Part shown: positions 25,160 to 33,572 of the stretch, in pieces | Layout: each line of letters begins with the position of its first letter | How positions within the stretch are numbered: the stretch's first letter is position 1 | Source of the DNA: an uncultured Lachnospiraceae bacterium | Lineage (GTDB): Bacteria > Bacillota > Clostridia > Lachnospirales > Lachnospiraceae | DNA: 47,547 nucleotides | Direction: 5' to 3' | NCBI GenBank assembly: GCA_945949085.1 | Contig: CAMFDJ010000022.1 | Location: 1 to 47,547 of the forward strand | Notes under the pieces: generated by a model | The model's database searches: none | What the model was told of the DNA's origin: nothing | The model's input: the letters and a program-made list of their open reading frames with translations, nothing else | Translations under genes and position numbers: made by a program

Positions 25160-25833
25160 GTTATGATGTCTATTTCAAGCTGATTTGCAGTTTTCTTTCT
25201 GCGGCATTTCATGTGATATCTGCGCAGGATCCACTTCAGCCTTTTCTGATTGTCATCCCACAAAGGAAGCTTACTTTTATGGGATGTGGATTCTGCTATG
25301 AGCCCGCTCGTCTCATAGGAAACCTTCATTTGCAGATGCCACAGTCCAAATTTCTCTGCCTCACGAATGATGATGCCACCCTTTGCACTGCCGAGCCATG
25401 CATACGCAATTTGTAATAAGCTGTCATATAGCAGCAGGCAATCCGCATAATCCTTCTGAAACGCGGTGGGAATCGTCAGTCTGCAGCGCATCTCCCATTC
25501 ATGTGCCCTGCAATACTCATACTGCTGCGACAGAAACGCAACCAGCATACAGTCATCTCCTGAAAGCTGTTTTTTCACCCGGTCCATCTGCTCGAGTAGC
25601 AAATAGGCTTCTGTCTCCTCCGGATGAAGCGTTCCTGCTATCATTTCCGAAAGTTGTATCAGATTGTCAGTCATAACCGGCACATCCAATAAGCATTCCT
25701 CATAATAAGCCCTGCAGTCATTTACTATTTTTTCCTTTTTGCCTATGATTTTTCTTTCCAGAAACAGAGATTGCAGGAAAAAATTTCCTGCAATACCTAT
25801 CATAGCTAAAATAATTATGATTCCATATTCCAT
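25156..25833 (-). CDS. Degenerate GHKL sensor-kinase-like membrane protein
   Basis: The 225-residue protein has one N-terminal helix (about 4-25) followed by a layout typical of AgrC-like kinases: a dimerisation-helix region (VMTDNLIQLSEMIAGTLHPEETEAYLLLEQM), then VAFLSQQYEYCRAHEWEMRCRLTIP and DYADCLLLYDSLLQIAYAWL, which aligns by eye to the N-box helix 'DLxxLLGNLLDNAIEA'. The phosphorylated His and the N-box Asn are missing, and no clear G-box is present, so catalysis is unlikely. It ends in a basic tail. It overlaps the preceding 114-residue gene by 19 nt and follows the LytTR regulator, suggesting a pseudokinase in one signalling unit. The family call is by eye. Confidence 0.5.
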   Translation of the reverse strand: MEYGIIIILAMIGIAGNFFLQSLFLERKIIGKKEKIVNDCRAYYEECLLDVPVMTDNLIQLSEMIAGTLHPEETEAYLLLEQMDRVKKQLSGDDCMLVAFLSQQYEYCRAHEWEMRCRLTIPTAFQKDYADCLLLYDSLLQIAYAWLGSAKGGIIIREAEKFGLWHLQMKVSYETSGLIAESTSHKSKLPLWDDNQKRLKWILRRYHMKCRRKKTANQLEIDIIT

Positions 25834-26159
25834 GTTTGTTGTTCACTCATTTGCAACAGTTTTTCTTTTTCGTCAGACCATCGACTGATCAGCTGTCTTA
25901 TGCTTTCCTTCTGTTGCTTCAAAATAACGTTTTCCTGTTCATCCATCGTCATCTGTGCGCCTTGTGCATAATTGGCAAAATCGTGTCTGATCTTACGATA
26001 CAGCACAAACAAGGACAAGCATTTTTCGCAAAAAAACTGATCACGACACATCTGCTCTACAGTCTGTTTTCTCCTTTTACATTCAGAGAATACACAAACA
26101 CAATATACCATCTGCAGGCAACATAAAACAGCAAGACAAACTCCAATCACAGCTGTCAT
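25815..26159 (-). CDS. Short membrane protein with kinase H-box-like motif
   Basis: The 114-residue product has an N-terminal membrane helix (about 3-25), three Cys residues at 38, 44 and 47, and the segment YRKIRHDFANY with His59, which resembles the phosphoacceptor H-box (RHDxxNH) of GHKL-type sensor kinases. The rest is a helical segment to the C-terminus, with no ATPase domain. It could be phosphorylated by a kinase elsewhere, or the motif could be coincidental. It lies 11 nt after the LytTR regulator gene and overlaps the 225-residue degenerate kinase, so the three genes form one unit. Confidence 0.5.
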   Translation of the reverse strand: MTAVIGVCLAVLCCLQMVYCVCVFSECKRRKQTVEQMCRDQFFCEKCLSLFVLYRKIRHDFANYAQGAQMTMDEQENVILKQQKESIRQLISRWSDEKEKLLQMSEQQTWNMES

Positions 26160-26170
26160 AGTAACACTCC

Positions 26171-26869
26171 CTATATGTAAAGTGAAATAAGCTCCTTTAC
26201 CTGTTTATAGTGTCTGCGGCTGACAGGGACATTATGCCCCGTTGTCATATTGATACCATCTTCCTTTGAAAAGGATTTGATCTTATTTAAGTTGCAGGCA
26301 AAGCTCTGATGCGTAAAAATGAAGTGTTCCGGCATATTGGACATCACATCGCTCAGCTTATTTCCCGTCTCAACGCAGCTTCCGTCCTCCAAAAAAATCT
26401 TGCAGCTGCGATATCCCGTCTCCATATATACGATATCATTGACCGGAATCCGAAAAACCTTTCCGCCGATGGCGGTGACCGTAACCATGCTGACTGTCTG
26501 GTTTTTTACAAGCTCAATCGTCTTATTGATGGCAGCATACAGCTTTTCATCCTTGATCGGTTTTGATAAAAAATAAACAGGATCTGCGTCAAACACATTA
26601 CTCGCAAGCTGTGCATAGCCGGACAGCAGAATTACCTTGATATCCGGATAGGAAACACCAATTTCCTTTGCAATCGCAATACCGTCATCCTCTCCAAGTG
26701 CAATGTCAAGAATGATCATGTCAACTTGCCTGTTACGTATCTCCTCCATAAGTTCTACACCGGAATATAAACAGGTGGTGCTGATCTGTTTTCGATACTT
26801 TTTGTCAACAAGCTCTTTTATGTGAACAGTAATATTCTTATCATCATCACAAATTACCATATGCAGCAT
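26171..26869 (-). CDS. LytTR-family response regulator
   Basis: The 232-residue protein has a receiver domain (1-120: acidic cluster D8-D10, phosphoacceptor D55 in MIILDIALGEDDG, conserved Lys in FLSKPIKDEK) and a C-terminal LytTR DNA-binding domain (about 130-232: IVYMETGYRSCKIFLEDGS, FIFTHQSFACNLNKIKSF, PVSRRHYKQVKELI). This matches AgrA/VirR/ComE-type regulators that control peptide-signalling, toxin or surface genes. It heads a three-gene unit with two degenerate kinase-like membrane proteins; no intact cognate kinase is in the window. A strong promoter (26927-26955) with a palindrome lies upstream. Confidence 0.93.
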   Translation of the reverse strand: MLHMVICDDDKNITVHIKELVDKKYRKQISTTCLYSGVELMEEIRNRQVDMIILDIALGEDDGIAIAKEIGVSYPDIKVILLSGYAQLASNVFDADPVYFLSKPIKDEKLYAAINKTIELVKNQTVSMVTVTAIGGKVFRIPVNDIVYMETGYRSCKIFLEDGSCVETGNKLSDVMSNMPEHFIFTHQSFACNLNKIKSFSKEDGINMTTGHNVPVSRRHYKQVKELISLYI

Positions 26870-26899
26870 ATCTCTACCTCTTAATGATGGATTTACAGC

Positions 26900-26955
26900 A
26901 CTATTTTCAAATAGTTACTTACATTTATATTAAGTTTTATTTGTAAAATAGTCAA
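26900..26955 (-). promoter_or_regulatory. Promoter and palindrome upstream of the LytTR regulator
   Basis: TTGACT (26955-26950) and TAATAT (26932-26927) are separated by 17 nt. Just downstream of the start point lies ACTATTT-TC-AAATAGT (26900-26915), a 7-bp inverted repeat that could be an operator or leader hairpin. I did not see a clear pair of LytTR direct repeats. Confidence 0.6.
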
Positions 26956-27040
26956 CTAATTTCAACAAATGGCTCGCTATTTTGTGCATTTTGTATTTTT
27001 TTTGCAGAATATTATGACAAATCTATTTTTTGAAAGTTCC

Positions 27041-28675
27041 TCATTGCAGCGCGGTAACCTGTGATAGCGCATCTCCCTCCGTGTAAGAGAAAGTAACTTC
27101 ACTTCCTTCCTTCCATGTAACCACGCGTACAAGCTCCTCATTCGTAAGGTCCGCATCAAATAAATCATCATATCCCTGCACGGTAAAGTAGAGATGGGAA
27201 TTTCCTTCCAGAACAACCTGCGACACAGTTTCGATTTTCCCTTTTGCCTTTTTGGCACCTGACACATCCGTTGTTTTGATCCCGTTTGTACTGAGCAAAG
27301 AATTGTAAGCTTTTTTACATTCCTTTACCGTATCACCGATTGCCACCCATTGATACTTTTGGATATTCACCATGGCATATTTTTTTACAAGACCGGCATC
27401 ATCCTTCAATGCCATGAAATAAGTCGGCTCATTCGCGATGTTTAAAAGAAGCGGAAATGTCGCCGTATATTTCAGATTCTGCACCTGACCCTCGGCAGAT
27501 GACATAGCCGAATCCTCAGTCGCACCCTCCACTTTATAAAATCTTGTTTCCATGGTGCGCTGATTCATCAACACAAAACCGACATTGGACTGGTCACCGC
27601 TCACACTTGTCACGCCGGAATATACCCATACATCATCATCCATGGCAATATAGTTATATCCGTTTGTTGTCTGCAGACAATCTCTCTGCCCTAGGATACT
27701 ATTGAAAAATCCATGTTGCAGGGTTCCGTGGTAATCGTAAAGAGACATCAAAAGCTCTGCCTGGTATGCTTTATCAATCCACTGCGGCACTTCATCAATT
27801 GCATAATCCTCGCATTCTCCTGTGACAGCATTACAAAGTACCACTCTTCCGATTGTCTGACCACCGAACAGACCGATATTGAACTGTTTTACAGGACATA
27901 CCCAGTACGGCACACCGTCATCATCAATTTCAAAAAACAGTTGCTCCGAAAAGATATAAGTCGGATATCGAAATCTCAGATGGCGATTGATATAATGATT
28001 AAAATATTCCGATTCAGAATAATGGATGCCATCTTCCAGCTTGACGCATTCCGTATTCTGATTTGTCATATCAATACGAATATATGCCGGAATGCCGTTT
28101 TTATGATTGGTGAGCCATTTGATCGGGCTGGCATAAACGAGAGGTGTCACTCTCACAGGCGCACCCTTGTAATTGATCTGCGTGTAATCTTCCGCTACCT
28201 CAAACTGTGACACCATATCCACCATACTTCCCATCTTTCTGTTGCCCAGAATGGATGCAGAAGCTCTGTCAAGAAGCGGAATTGTGTTAAAATCCACTTC
28301 CCGGATATCTTCAACAAAATTGCATTCCTTTACCTCCATCAGTGCCTGATATTTCTTTGCATTGACAATAGGCGAAGAAAGAATACTGCCTATGACATAG
28401 ACGGCAAAAAGAATGCCTGCCAGCCAAAAGATATACTTTGCAAATCCAATCTTACCGGAATTGATTTCTATTCCCGATTTCTGAAAACGAATACTGCCTG
28501 TTGCTTTCAACCGGCGAATCGCAAAAAAAGCGCCAACTGTCAGCAAAAAGAGCAAAAGAAACCACCAAAATCCCGCTGAGTGAATATTGATGGCCGGCAG
28601 CGTTATGTAATAGTACAGAAAAGCAACCCAAAATATTACAACAATAAGAATTAGTTTTTTCCCGATTTTTTTCAT
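27041..28675 (-). CDS. Large membrane-anchored protein of unknown function
   Basis: The 544-residue product has three hydrophobic helices in its first 110 residues (about 8-26, 32-50 and 84-103), then a long extracytoplasmic domain of about 430 residues, without Cys pairs or known catalytic motifs. Segments include PAYIRIDMTNQNTECVKL, RYPTYIFSEQLFFEID and VWVYSGVTSVSGDQSN, suggesting a mostly beta-rich fold. Similar proteins occur in Clostridia under vague names; I do not assign a function. ATG 28675 has GGAGG at good spacing and the frame is open to 28702 without a better start. A consensus promoter whose -10 touches a strong hairpin lies just upstream. Confidence 0.8.
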   Translation of the reverse strand: MKKIGKKLILIVVIFWVAFLYYYITLPAINIHSAGFWWFLLLFLLTVGAFFAIRRLKATGSIRFQKSGIEINSGKIGFAKYIFWLAGILFAVYVIGSILSSPIVNAKKYQALMEVKECNFVEDIREVDFNTIPLLDRASASILGNRKMGSMVDMVSQFEVAEDYTQINYKGAPVRVTPLVYASPIKWLTNHKNGIPAYIRIDMTNQNTECVKLEDGIHYSESEYFNHYINRHLRFRYPTYIFSEQLFFEIDDDGVPYWVCPVKQFNIGLFGGQTIGRVVLCNAVTGECEDYAIDEVPQWIDKAYQAELLMSLYDYHGTLQHGFFNSILGQRDCLQTTNGYNYIAMDDDVWVYSGVTSVSGDQSNVGFVLMNQRTMETRFYKVEGATEDSAMSSAEGQVQNLKYTATFPLLLNIANEPTYFMALKDDAGLVKKYAMVNIQKYQWVAIGDTVKECKKAYNSLLSTNGIKTTDVSGAKKAKGKIETVSQVVLEGNSHLYFTVQGYDDLFDADLTNEELVRVVTWKEGSEVTFSYTEGDALSQVTALQ

Positions 28676-28691
28676 TTTGTTATCCTCCAAA

Positions 28692-28734
28692 AATATAGCC
28701 ACGTCTTATCCGGTGGACAGGACGTGGCTATATT
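28692..28734 (-). terminator. 14-bp hairpin between the EF-G-like gene and the membrane-protein gene
   Basis: AATATAGCCACGTC and GACGTGGCTATATT form a perfect 14-bp stem with a 15-nt loop, followed on the minus strand by TTTGGAGG. It should terminate the EF-G-like transcript. It also overlaps the -10 of the downstream promoter, and the T-run runs straight into the next gene's ribosome site, so it may double as a 5'-terminal hairpin of that mRNA. Confidence 0.75.
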
Positions 28735-28759
28735 ATACTTCGGTGAAATTAATTGTCAA
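28732..28759 (-). promoter_or_regulatory. Near-consensus sigma-A promoter of the membrane-protein gene
   Basis: TTGACA (28759-28754) and TATAAT (28737-28732) are both perfect, with a 16-nt spacer. The -10 lies at the edge of the upstream arm of the hairpin at 28692-28734, so transcripts would begin within that arm. Confidence 0.7.
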
Positions 28760-28796
28760 GCTACACTTATCAAGCAGCGTAGTCCGCTTAATCCGC

Positions 28797-30887
28797 TTAA
28801 TCCTCTTGCTCGTTTACAAGCTTAGCGGCTCTTGCTTCCACTTCCTTCTGTTGTACGTCAAAAGGTGCCTGTTCATATCTGGAAAACTCATAACAGTAAT
28901 CACCCTGACCACCTGTCATGGAGCGAAGAGTCGTGCAATAACCAACCAGACAGCTCATCGGAATATCTGCTTCTATCGTCTGTTTGCCGCTTGCAGCAGG
29001 ATTCATGCCAAGCACACGACCACGGCGCTTGTTCAGATCGCCCATAACATCTCCTGTGTAACTGTCAGGCACTGTCACTTTAAGGGAAGCAATAGGCTCC
29101 AGCAATACCGGATCCGCTTTCAGAACGCCATCCTTAAAGGCCATGATTGCCGCCTTTTTAAAGGAATTCTCGGAGGAGTCAACAGGATGATACGATCCGT
29201 CATATAGCACAGCAGAGATGCCGACAACAGGGTATGCTGCAAGAGGTCCCTTCTGTACGGCTTCCGCAAGTCCCTTTTCCACTGCCGGAAAATAATTTTT
29301 GGGAACTGCCCCACCGACAACCTCCTGTGCAAAGGTGTAAGGAGTTTCTAAATCCCCGGAAGGCGCAAAACGCATTTTCACATGACCGTATTGTCCGTGA
29401 CCGCCGGACTGTTTTTTGTATTTTGCCTCCACATCAGAACTCTTTCTGATGGTTTCTTTATAGGCAATCTTAGGTGGCAAAAGATCAATATCCACTTTAT
29501 ACTCACTGAGCAGTCTACTCTTAATGATTTCAAGCTGCATATCACCAATTCCGTATAAGAGCATCTGCGCATTTTCCGCATCGTTTACGATCTTTAAGGT
29601 CTGATCCTCATGAGATAACTTGGATAGAGCCTGTGCCGCTTTATCAATATCCGCCTTATTCTTCACTTTATAACGCATATAAGTATATGGTTTGGAGATA
29701 TCCAGTTTTGGATACTGTACCGGAAATGCTTTGGTGGAAAGACTGTGCCCTGTTCTGGCTGCCGTCAGCTTTGCAATCGCTCCGATATCTCCTGCATGAA
29801 GCTCCTTTACCTCAATCGGTTTACTGCCCTGCAGCACATATAGTTTGCCGATTTTTTCTTCCGTATCACGATCGATATTATAAATCATATCATCCTGTTT
29901 CAAAACACCGGAACAAATCTTAACAAGGGAATATTTTCCGATAAAAGGATCCACGATCGTCTTAAATATGTAGCCGGACTTTGCCTTTGAGAAATCATAA
30001 TTTGCCTCAAAAATTTCGTTATTCTTCATCGAAATACCGGCCACACTTCTGTTTTCCGGACTTGGCATATATTTGATAATATCATCAATCAGGGTATACG
30101 GTCCCTGACAAAGCACACTGGAACCCATGCAGACCGGAACAATACTGCCATCCATCACATTATTGCGGAGAGCTGCGCGAATTTCGGACTCAGAGAATGT
30201 CTCACCCGCAAAATAGCGCTCCATCATTTCTTCAGATGTTTCGGCAACTGCCTCCATAAGCGTTTCTCGGTAGCTTTCCAAATAAGGCACGCTATAATCA
30301 GGTATTTCACAAGGCACAACCTCTTTTCCCTGCCATCTGTTACCTGTCTCACTTACCACATTCACATACCCTACAAATTTCTCATTTTCACGAATCGGGA
30401 AGTGGAACGGCGCAATCTTCTTACCGTAGGATGCCGTCAGATCCTCAACGACCTCCTTGAAAGATGCCTTATCAATATCCATATCGGAGACGTAGACCAT
30501 TCTCGGTAAATGATATTTTTCACAAAGCTCCCATGCCTTCAAGGTTCCGACTTCGATACCGTTTTTACCTGATACCACAATAATGGCAGCATCCGCACCA
30601 CTTACAGCCTGTTCTACCTCTCCGACAAAATCAAAATAACCGGGTGTATCCAGAAGATTGATCTTATACCCTTCCCATTCTATGGGAATCATAGTCATGG
30701 AAATAGAAATCTGTCGTTTCTGTTCTTCTTTTCCGTAATCGCTGACAGTATTCTTGTCAGCAACACTTCCCATTCTGGAAGTGATTCCTCCAAGGTATGC
30801 CAAAGACTCCGCAAGCGTTGTCTTTCCGGCCCCGCCATGTCCTAATAAGACAACATTCCTGATTTTTTCCGTTGTGTAAACATTCAT
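28797..30887 (-). CDS. EF-G-like translational GTPase paralogue (FusA2 type)
   Basis: The 696-residue protein has EF-G domain order: G domain (G1 GHGGAGKTTL, G3 DTPGYFDF), domain II, domain IV (SGGHGQYGHVKMRFAP) and domain V (SMTGGQGDYCYEFSRYEQAP). It differs from true EF-G: the switch I RGITI block is replaced by RQISISM, and the G4 NKxD motif reads SDMD. These are features of a divergent EF-G-like subfamily of unclear role. It is therefore unlikely to be the housekeeping EF-G, which normally sits beside tuf and rpsG. ATG 30887 has GGAGGG upstream at 7 nt; a TTG at 30893 is too close to that site. Its promoter is at 30991-31019. Confidence 0.9.
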   Translation of the reverse strand: MNVYTTEKIRNVVLLGHGGAGKTTLAESLAYLGGITSRMGSVADKNTVSDYGKEEQKRQISISMTMIPIEWEGYKINLLDTPGYFDFVGEVEQAVSGADAAIIVVSGKNGIEVGTLKAWELCEKYHLPRMVYVSDMDIDKASFKEVVEDLTASYGKKIAPFHFPIRENEKFVGYVNVVSETGNRWQGKEVVPCEIPDYSVPYLESYRETLMEAVAETSEEMMERYFAGETFSESEIRAALRNNVMDGSIVPVCMGSSVLCQGPYTLIDDIIKYMPSPENRSVAGISMKNNEIFEANYDFSKAKSGYIFKTIVDPFIGKYSLVKICSGVLKQDDMIYNIDRDTEEKIGKLYVLQGSKPIEVKELHAGDIGAIAKLTAARTGHSLSTKAFPVQYPKLDISKPYTYMRYKVKNKADIDKAAQALSKLSHEDQTLKIVNDAENAQMLLYGIGDMQLEIIKSRLLSEYKVDIDLLPPKIAYKETIRKSSDVEAKYKKQSGGHGQYGHVKMRFAPSGDLETPYTFAQEVVGGAVPKNYFPAVEKGLAEAVQKGPLAAYPVVGISAVLYDGSYHPVDSSENSFKKAAIMAFKDGVLKADPVLLEPIASLKVTVPDSYTGDVMGDLNKRRGRVLGMNPAASGKQTIEADIPMSCLVGYCTTLRSMTGGQGDYCYEFSRYEQAPFDVQQKEVEARAAKLVNEQED

Positions 30888-30990
30888 TCGCAAGCCCTCC
30901 GTTTATGATGATATTGGGTTCGGTCTAAAAAAGGAGAAACCGATGCAATGCGCCTTAGAATTGTCATTACAATTACACCCTCTGTTGTTT

Positions 30991-31019
30991 ATTTTACTAA
31001 ATATTACTATTGATTACAA
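30991..31019 (-). promoter_or_regulatory. Promoter of the EF-G-like gene
   Basis: TTGTAA (31019-31014) and TAAAAT (30996-30991) with a 17-nt spacer on the minus strand. This gives a 5' leader of about 95 nt. The 300-bp region between the EF-G-like gene and tyrA is AT-rich and otherwise holds only this and the divergent tyrA promoter. Confidence 0.5.
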
Positions 31020-31125
31020 CTATTTTACAGTAAAAATGTTGCGTTTTTTTTAAAATTCTATCATTTTTTTGTTCAGTATTACCCAAACTCATCTGTTTCT
31101 ATTCGGACTTATCTGATCACGCTCG

Positions 31126-31154
31126 TTGACATTCACGCTTTAACGTATTAAAAT
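31126..31154 (+). promoter_or_regulatory. Promoter of tyrA-aroA
   Basis: TTGACA (31126-31131) and TAAAAT (31149-31154) with a 17-nt spacer lie 35 nt before ATG 31189. The leader of about 28 nt is too short for a T-box or riboswitch, so control by tyrosine in the leader is unlikely. Confidence 0.7.
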
Positions 31155-31188
31155 GCAGATAGTATTAGCAACAAGAAAGGATTGTACT

Positions 31189-32283
31189 ATGGCATACTCT
31201 TTTAGTTTTATCGGCTTGGGACTGATCGGAGGTTCTATTGCAAAAGCGCTGCGCGCCTCTTACCCGGATTGTCTGATCCAAGCATATGACATCGATATGC
31301 AAGCCTTAGAGCTTGCTGCATGCGAACATACCATAGACCGTATCTGTGAATCAGTGGATGCTGCTTTGCTCTCCTGTGACTATCTGTTCCTTTGTGCACC
31401 GGTCAGTCATAATGATGCCATACTGGCGCAGCTTGCGGCGCATCTGCCTGAAAATACCATTATTACCGATGTCGGAAGTGTGAAAGAGACCACACACACT
31501 GCCATTCAGAATGCCGGTCTGTCTCATTGCTTTATAGGCGGTCATCCTATGGCAGGCAGCGAAAAGACAGGCTATGCACATGCCAATCCACTACTGCTTG
31601 AAAATGCCTATTATATTTTGACACCTACCGATACCGTTCCAAAGCAGTACGTCAGTTGTCTGAAGGACATCATCACTTCCATCGGTGCCATCCCGCTGAT
31701 ACTGGATTACCGGAAACATGATTATATCACTGCTGCGGTCAGCCATCTTCCGCATATCATTGCAGCCAGTCTGGTAAATCTTGTCAGGGATTCCGATGAC
31801 AGAGATGGACTGATGAAGCTGATCGCCGCCGGCGGCTTTAAGGATATTACAAGAATTGCAAGTTCTTCTCCCGTTATGTGGCAGTCCATCTGTCTGACCA
31901 ATACAGAGAATATTTTATCCCTTTTGCAATCCTATATAGACAGCCTGCAAAAAATCCGGGATGATCTGACTGCCAGACAGGCTGATTCCCTGTTTACTCT
32001 GTTTGAGACAGCCAAGGAGTACCGCGATGCGTTTACAGACGGTAACCATGGTCCGATCAAAAAGGAATTTGCCATCCATGTTGATATTCCGGATGTCCCC
32101 GGTTCCATCGCCAAGACAGCAACGCTCCTTGCAGATCATGCTCTCAGCATCCGCAATATCGGCATCATGCATTCGCGTGAATTTCAGGAGGGTGCGCTTC
32201 GCATAGAGTTTTACGACGAAGCAACCATGCGGACTGCTTCTCTGCTTTTAAAAGAGAATGCTTATACAATATATGATAAATAG
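31189..32283 (+). CDS. tyrA: Prephenate dehydrogenase with C-terminal ACT domain
   Basis: The 364-residue enzyme oxidatively decarboxylates prephenate to 4-hydroxyphenylpyruvate for tyrosine. It has the NAD-binding fingerprint GLGLIGGS (about 8-15), VGSVKETT, GGHPMAGSEKTGY and HDYITAAVSHLPHIIA with the catalytic His, and a C-terminal ACT domain (about 290-364, KEFAIHVDIPDVPGSIAK) that probably binds tyrosine for feedback inhibition. ATG 31189 has AAAGGA at 7 nt; the frame is open upstream to 31153, but that start lacks a ribosome site and overlaps the -10. It is followed by aroA after 10 nt. Confidence 0.95.
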   Translation: MAYSFSFIGLGLIGGSIAKALRASYPDCLIQAYDIDMQALELAACEHTIDRICESVDAALLSCDYLFLCAPVSHNDAILAQLAAHLPENTIITDVGSVKETTHTAIQNAGLSHCFIGGHPMAGSEKTGYAHANPLLLENAYYILTPTDTVPKQYVSCLKDIITSIGAIPLILDYRKHDYITAAVSHLPHIIAASLVNLVRDSDDRDGLMKLIAAGGFKDITRIASSSPVMWQSICLTNTENILSLLQSYIDSLQKIRDDLTARQADSLFTLFETAKEYRDAFTDGNHGPIKKEFAIHVDIPDVPGSIAKTATLLADHALSIRNIGIMHSREFQEGALRIEFYDEATMRTASLLLKENAYTIYDK

Positions 32284-32293
32284 AGGTGTAAAA

Positions 32294-33571
32294 ATGCAAT
32301 ACAAATATGCAAAACATTTCAATGGAGAGATTCAGATTCCGGGTGACAAATCCATATCGCACAGAGCCGTTATGTTTGGTTCTCTGGCAGAGGGGCAGAC
32401 CCGGGTGACACATTTTTTAACGGGAGCTGATTGTCTCTCCACAATTTCTTGTTTTCAGAGGCTTGGTATCCAAATTGACACTACCCCGCAGGAAATCATC
32501 ATCCACGGAAAAGGATTACATGGTCTCACGGCGCCCACAGAGACTTTATATACCGGAAACAGCGGCACTACTACCAGACTGATTTCCGGCATTCTGGCCG
32601 CACAGAATTTTGATGTCTGCTTAACCGGCGACGCATCCATCTGCAAAAGACCGATGGACCGCATTGTAAAACCACTCTCCCTGATGGGAGCAAATATTAC
32701 CGGAACAGGCGATAGAAACTATACCCCGCTGCACATTAGAGGAAGTAAATTACATGGTATCTCCTATCAGTCACCCGTTGCCTCCGCACAGGTAAAATCC
32801 TGCATTCTTCTGGCCGGACTGTATGCTGACGGAAAAACCAGCGTCACAGAGCCCGCCGTAAGCAGAAATCACACAGAATTGATGCTGCGCGGCTTTGGTG
32901 CTGCTGTCGATACAGACAATACGACTGCCACTGTGTACCCGGAGCCTGTTATGCACGGTCTTGACATTTGCGTCCCCGGCGATATTTCTTCGGCTGCTTA
33001 TTTCATTGCAGCAGCATTACTTGTACCACATGCCGAGCTCCTTATCAAAAATGTCGGTATCAATCCGACGCGCGATGGTATTTTGCGTGTGGCAAAGCAG
33101 ATGGGCGGTGACATTTCCATCCTGAATGAACGCCTTGATGCCGGAGAACTGACAGCCGATCTGCTTGTGCGGAGTTCTTCTCTGCATGGCATTACCATAG
33201 AAGGCGATATCATACCTACATTGATCGATGAAATTCCGATGATTGCCGTGATGGCGGCATTTGCACAGGGAACAACTGTCATCAGAGATGCTGCGGAATT
33301 GAAAGTCAAAGAATCCGATAGAATTGCTGTTGTCTGTGAAAATCTGAAAAAACTTGGATGTGACATCACGCCGACAGATGACGGCATGATCATACAGGGC
33401 GGCAGGCTGCTCCATGGCGGTCAGCTGAAATCCTATATGGATCATCGTATTGCCATGAGCTTTGCCATTGCAGCACTGGCAATCGATGATGAAATCACCA
33501 TGCAGGATGCATCCTGTGTGGACATCTCCTACCCTACCTTTTTTGAAGACCTGTACGCGCTGACCCGGTAA
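32294..33571 (+). CDS. aroA: 3-phosphoshikimate 1-carboxyvinyltransferase (EPSP synthase)
   Basis: The 425-residue enzyme catalyses the sixth shikimate-pathway step, joining phosphoenolpyruvate and shikimate 3-phosphate. Visible motifs: GDKSISHRAVM (about 14-24), TGNSGTTTRL (about 87-96), KRPMDRI, ASAQVKSCILLAGL, IPTLIDEIPMIAVMAAFA and LKVKESDRI, then MDHRIAMSFAIAAL near the C-terminus. ATG 32294 has AGAGGTG upstream. It follows tyrA in one unit for aromatic amino acids. It converges on the acyltransferase gene, with 1 nt between the stop codons. Confidence 0.97.
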   Translation: MQYKYAKHFNGEIQIPGDKSISHRAVMFGSLAEGQTRVTHFLTGADCLSTISCFQRLGIQIDTTPQEIIIHGKGLHGLTAPTETLYTGNSGTTTRLISGILAAQNFDVCLTGDASICKRPMDRIVKPLSLMGANITGTGDRNYTPLHIRGSKLHGISYQSPVASAQVKSCILLAGLYADGKTSVTEPAVSRNHTELMLRGFGAAVDTDNTTATVYPEPVMHGLDICVPGDISSAAYFIAAALLVPHAELLIKNVGINPTRDGILRVAKQMGGDISILNERLDAGELTADLLVRSSSLHGITIEGDIIPTLIDEIPMIAVMAAFAQGTTVIRDAAELKVKESDRIAVVCENLKKLGCDITPTDDGMIIQGGRLLHGGQLKSYMDHRIAMSFAIAALAIDDEITMQDASCVDISYPTFFEDLYALTR

Positions 33572-33572
33572 A

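Noticed and set aside
22604..25160. T-box leader for leuS
   Set aside because: No AGGGTGG..CCGCGG element and too little space between promoter and start.
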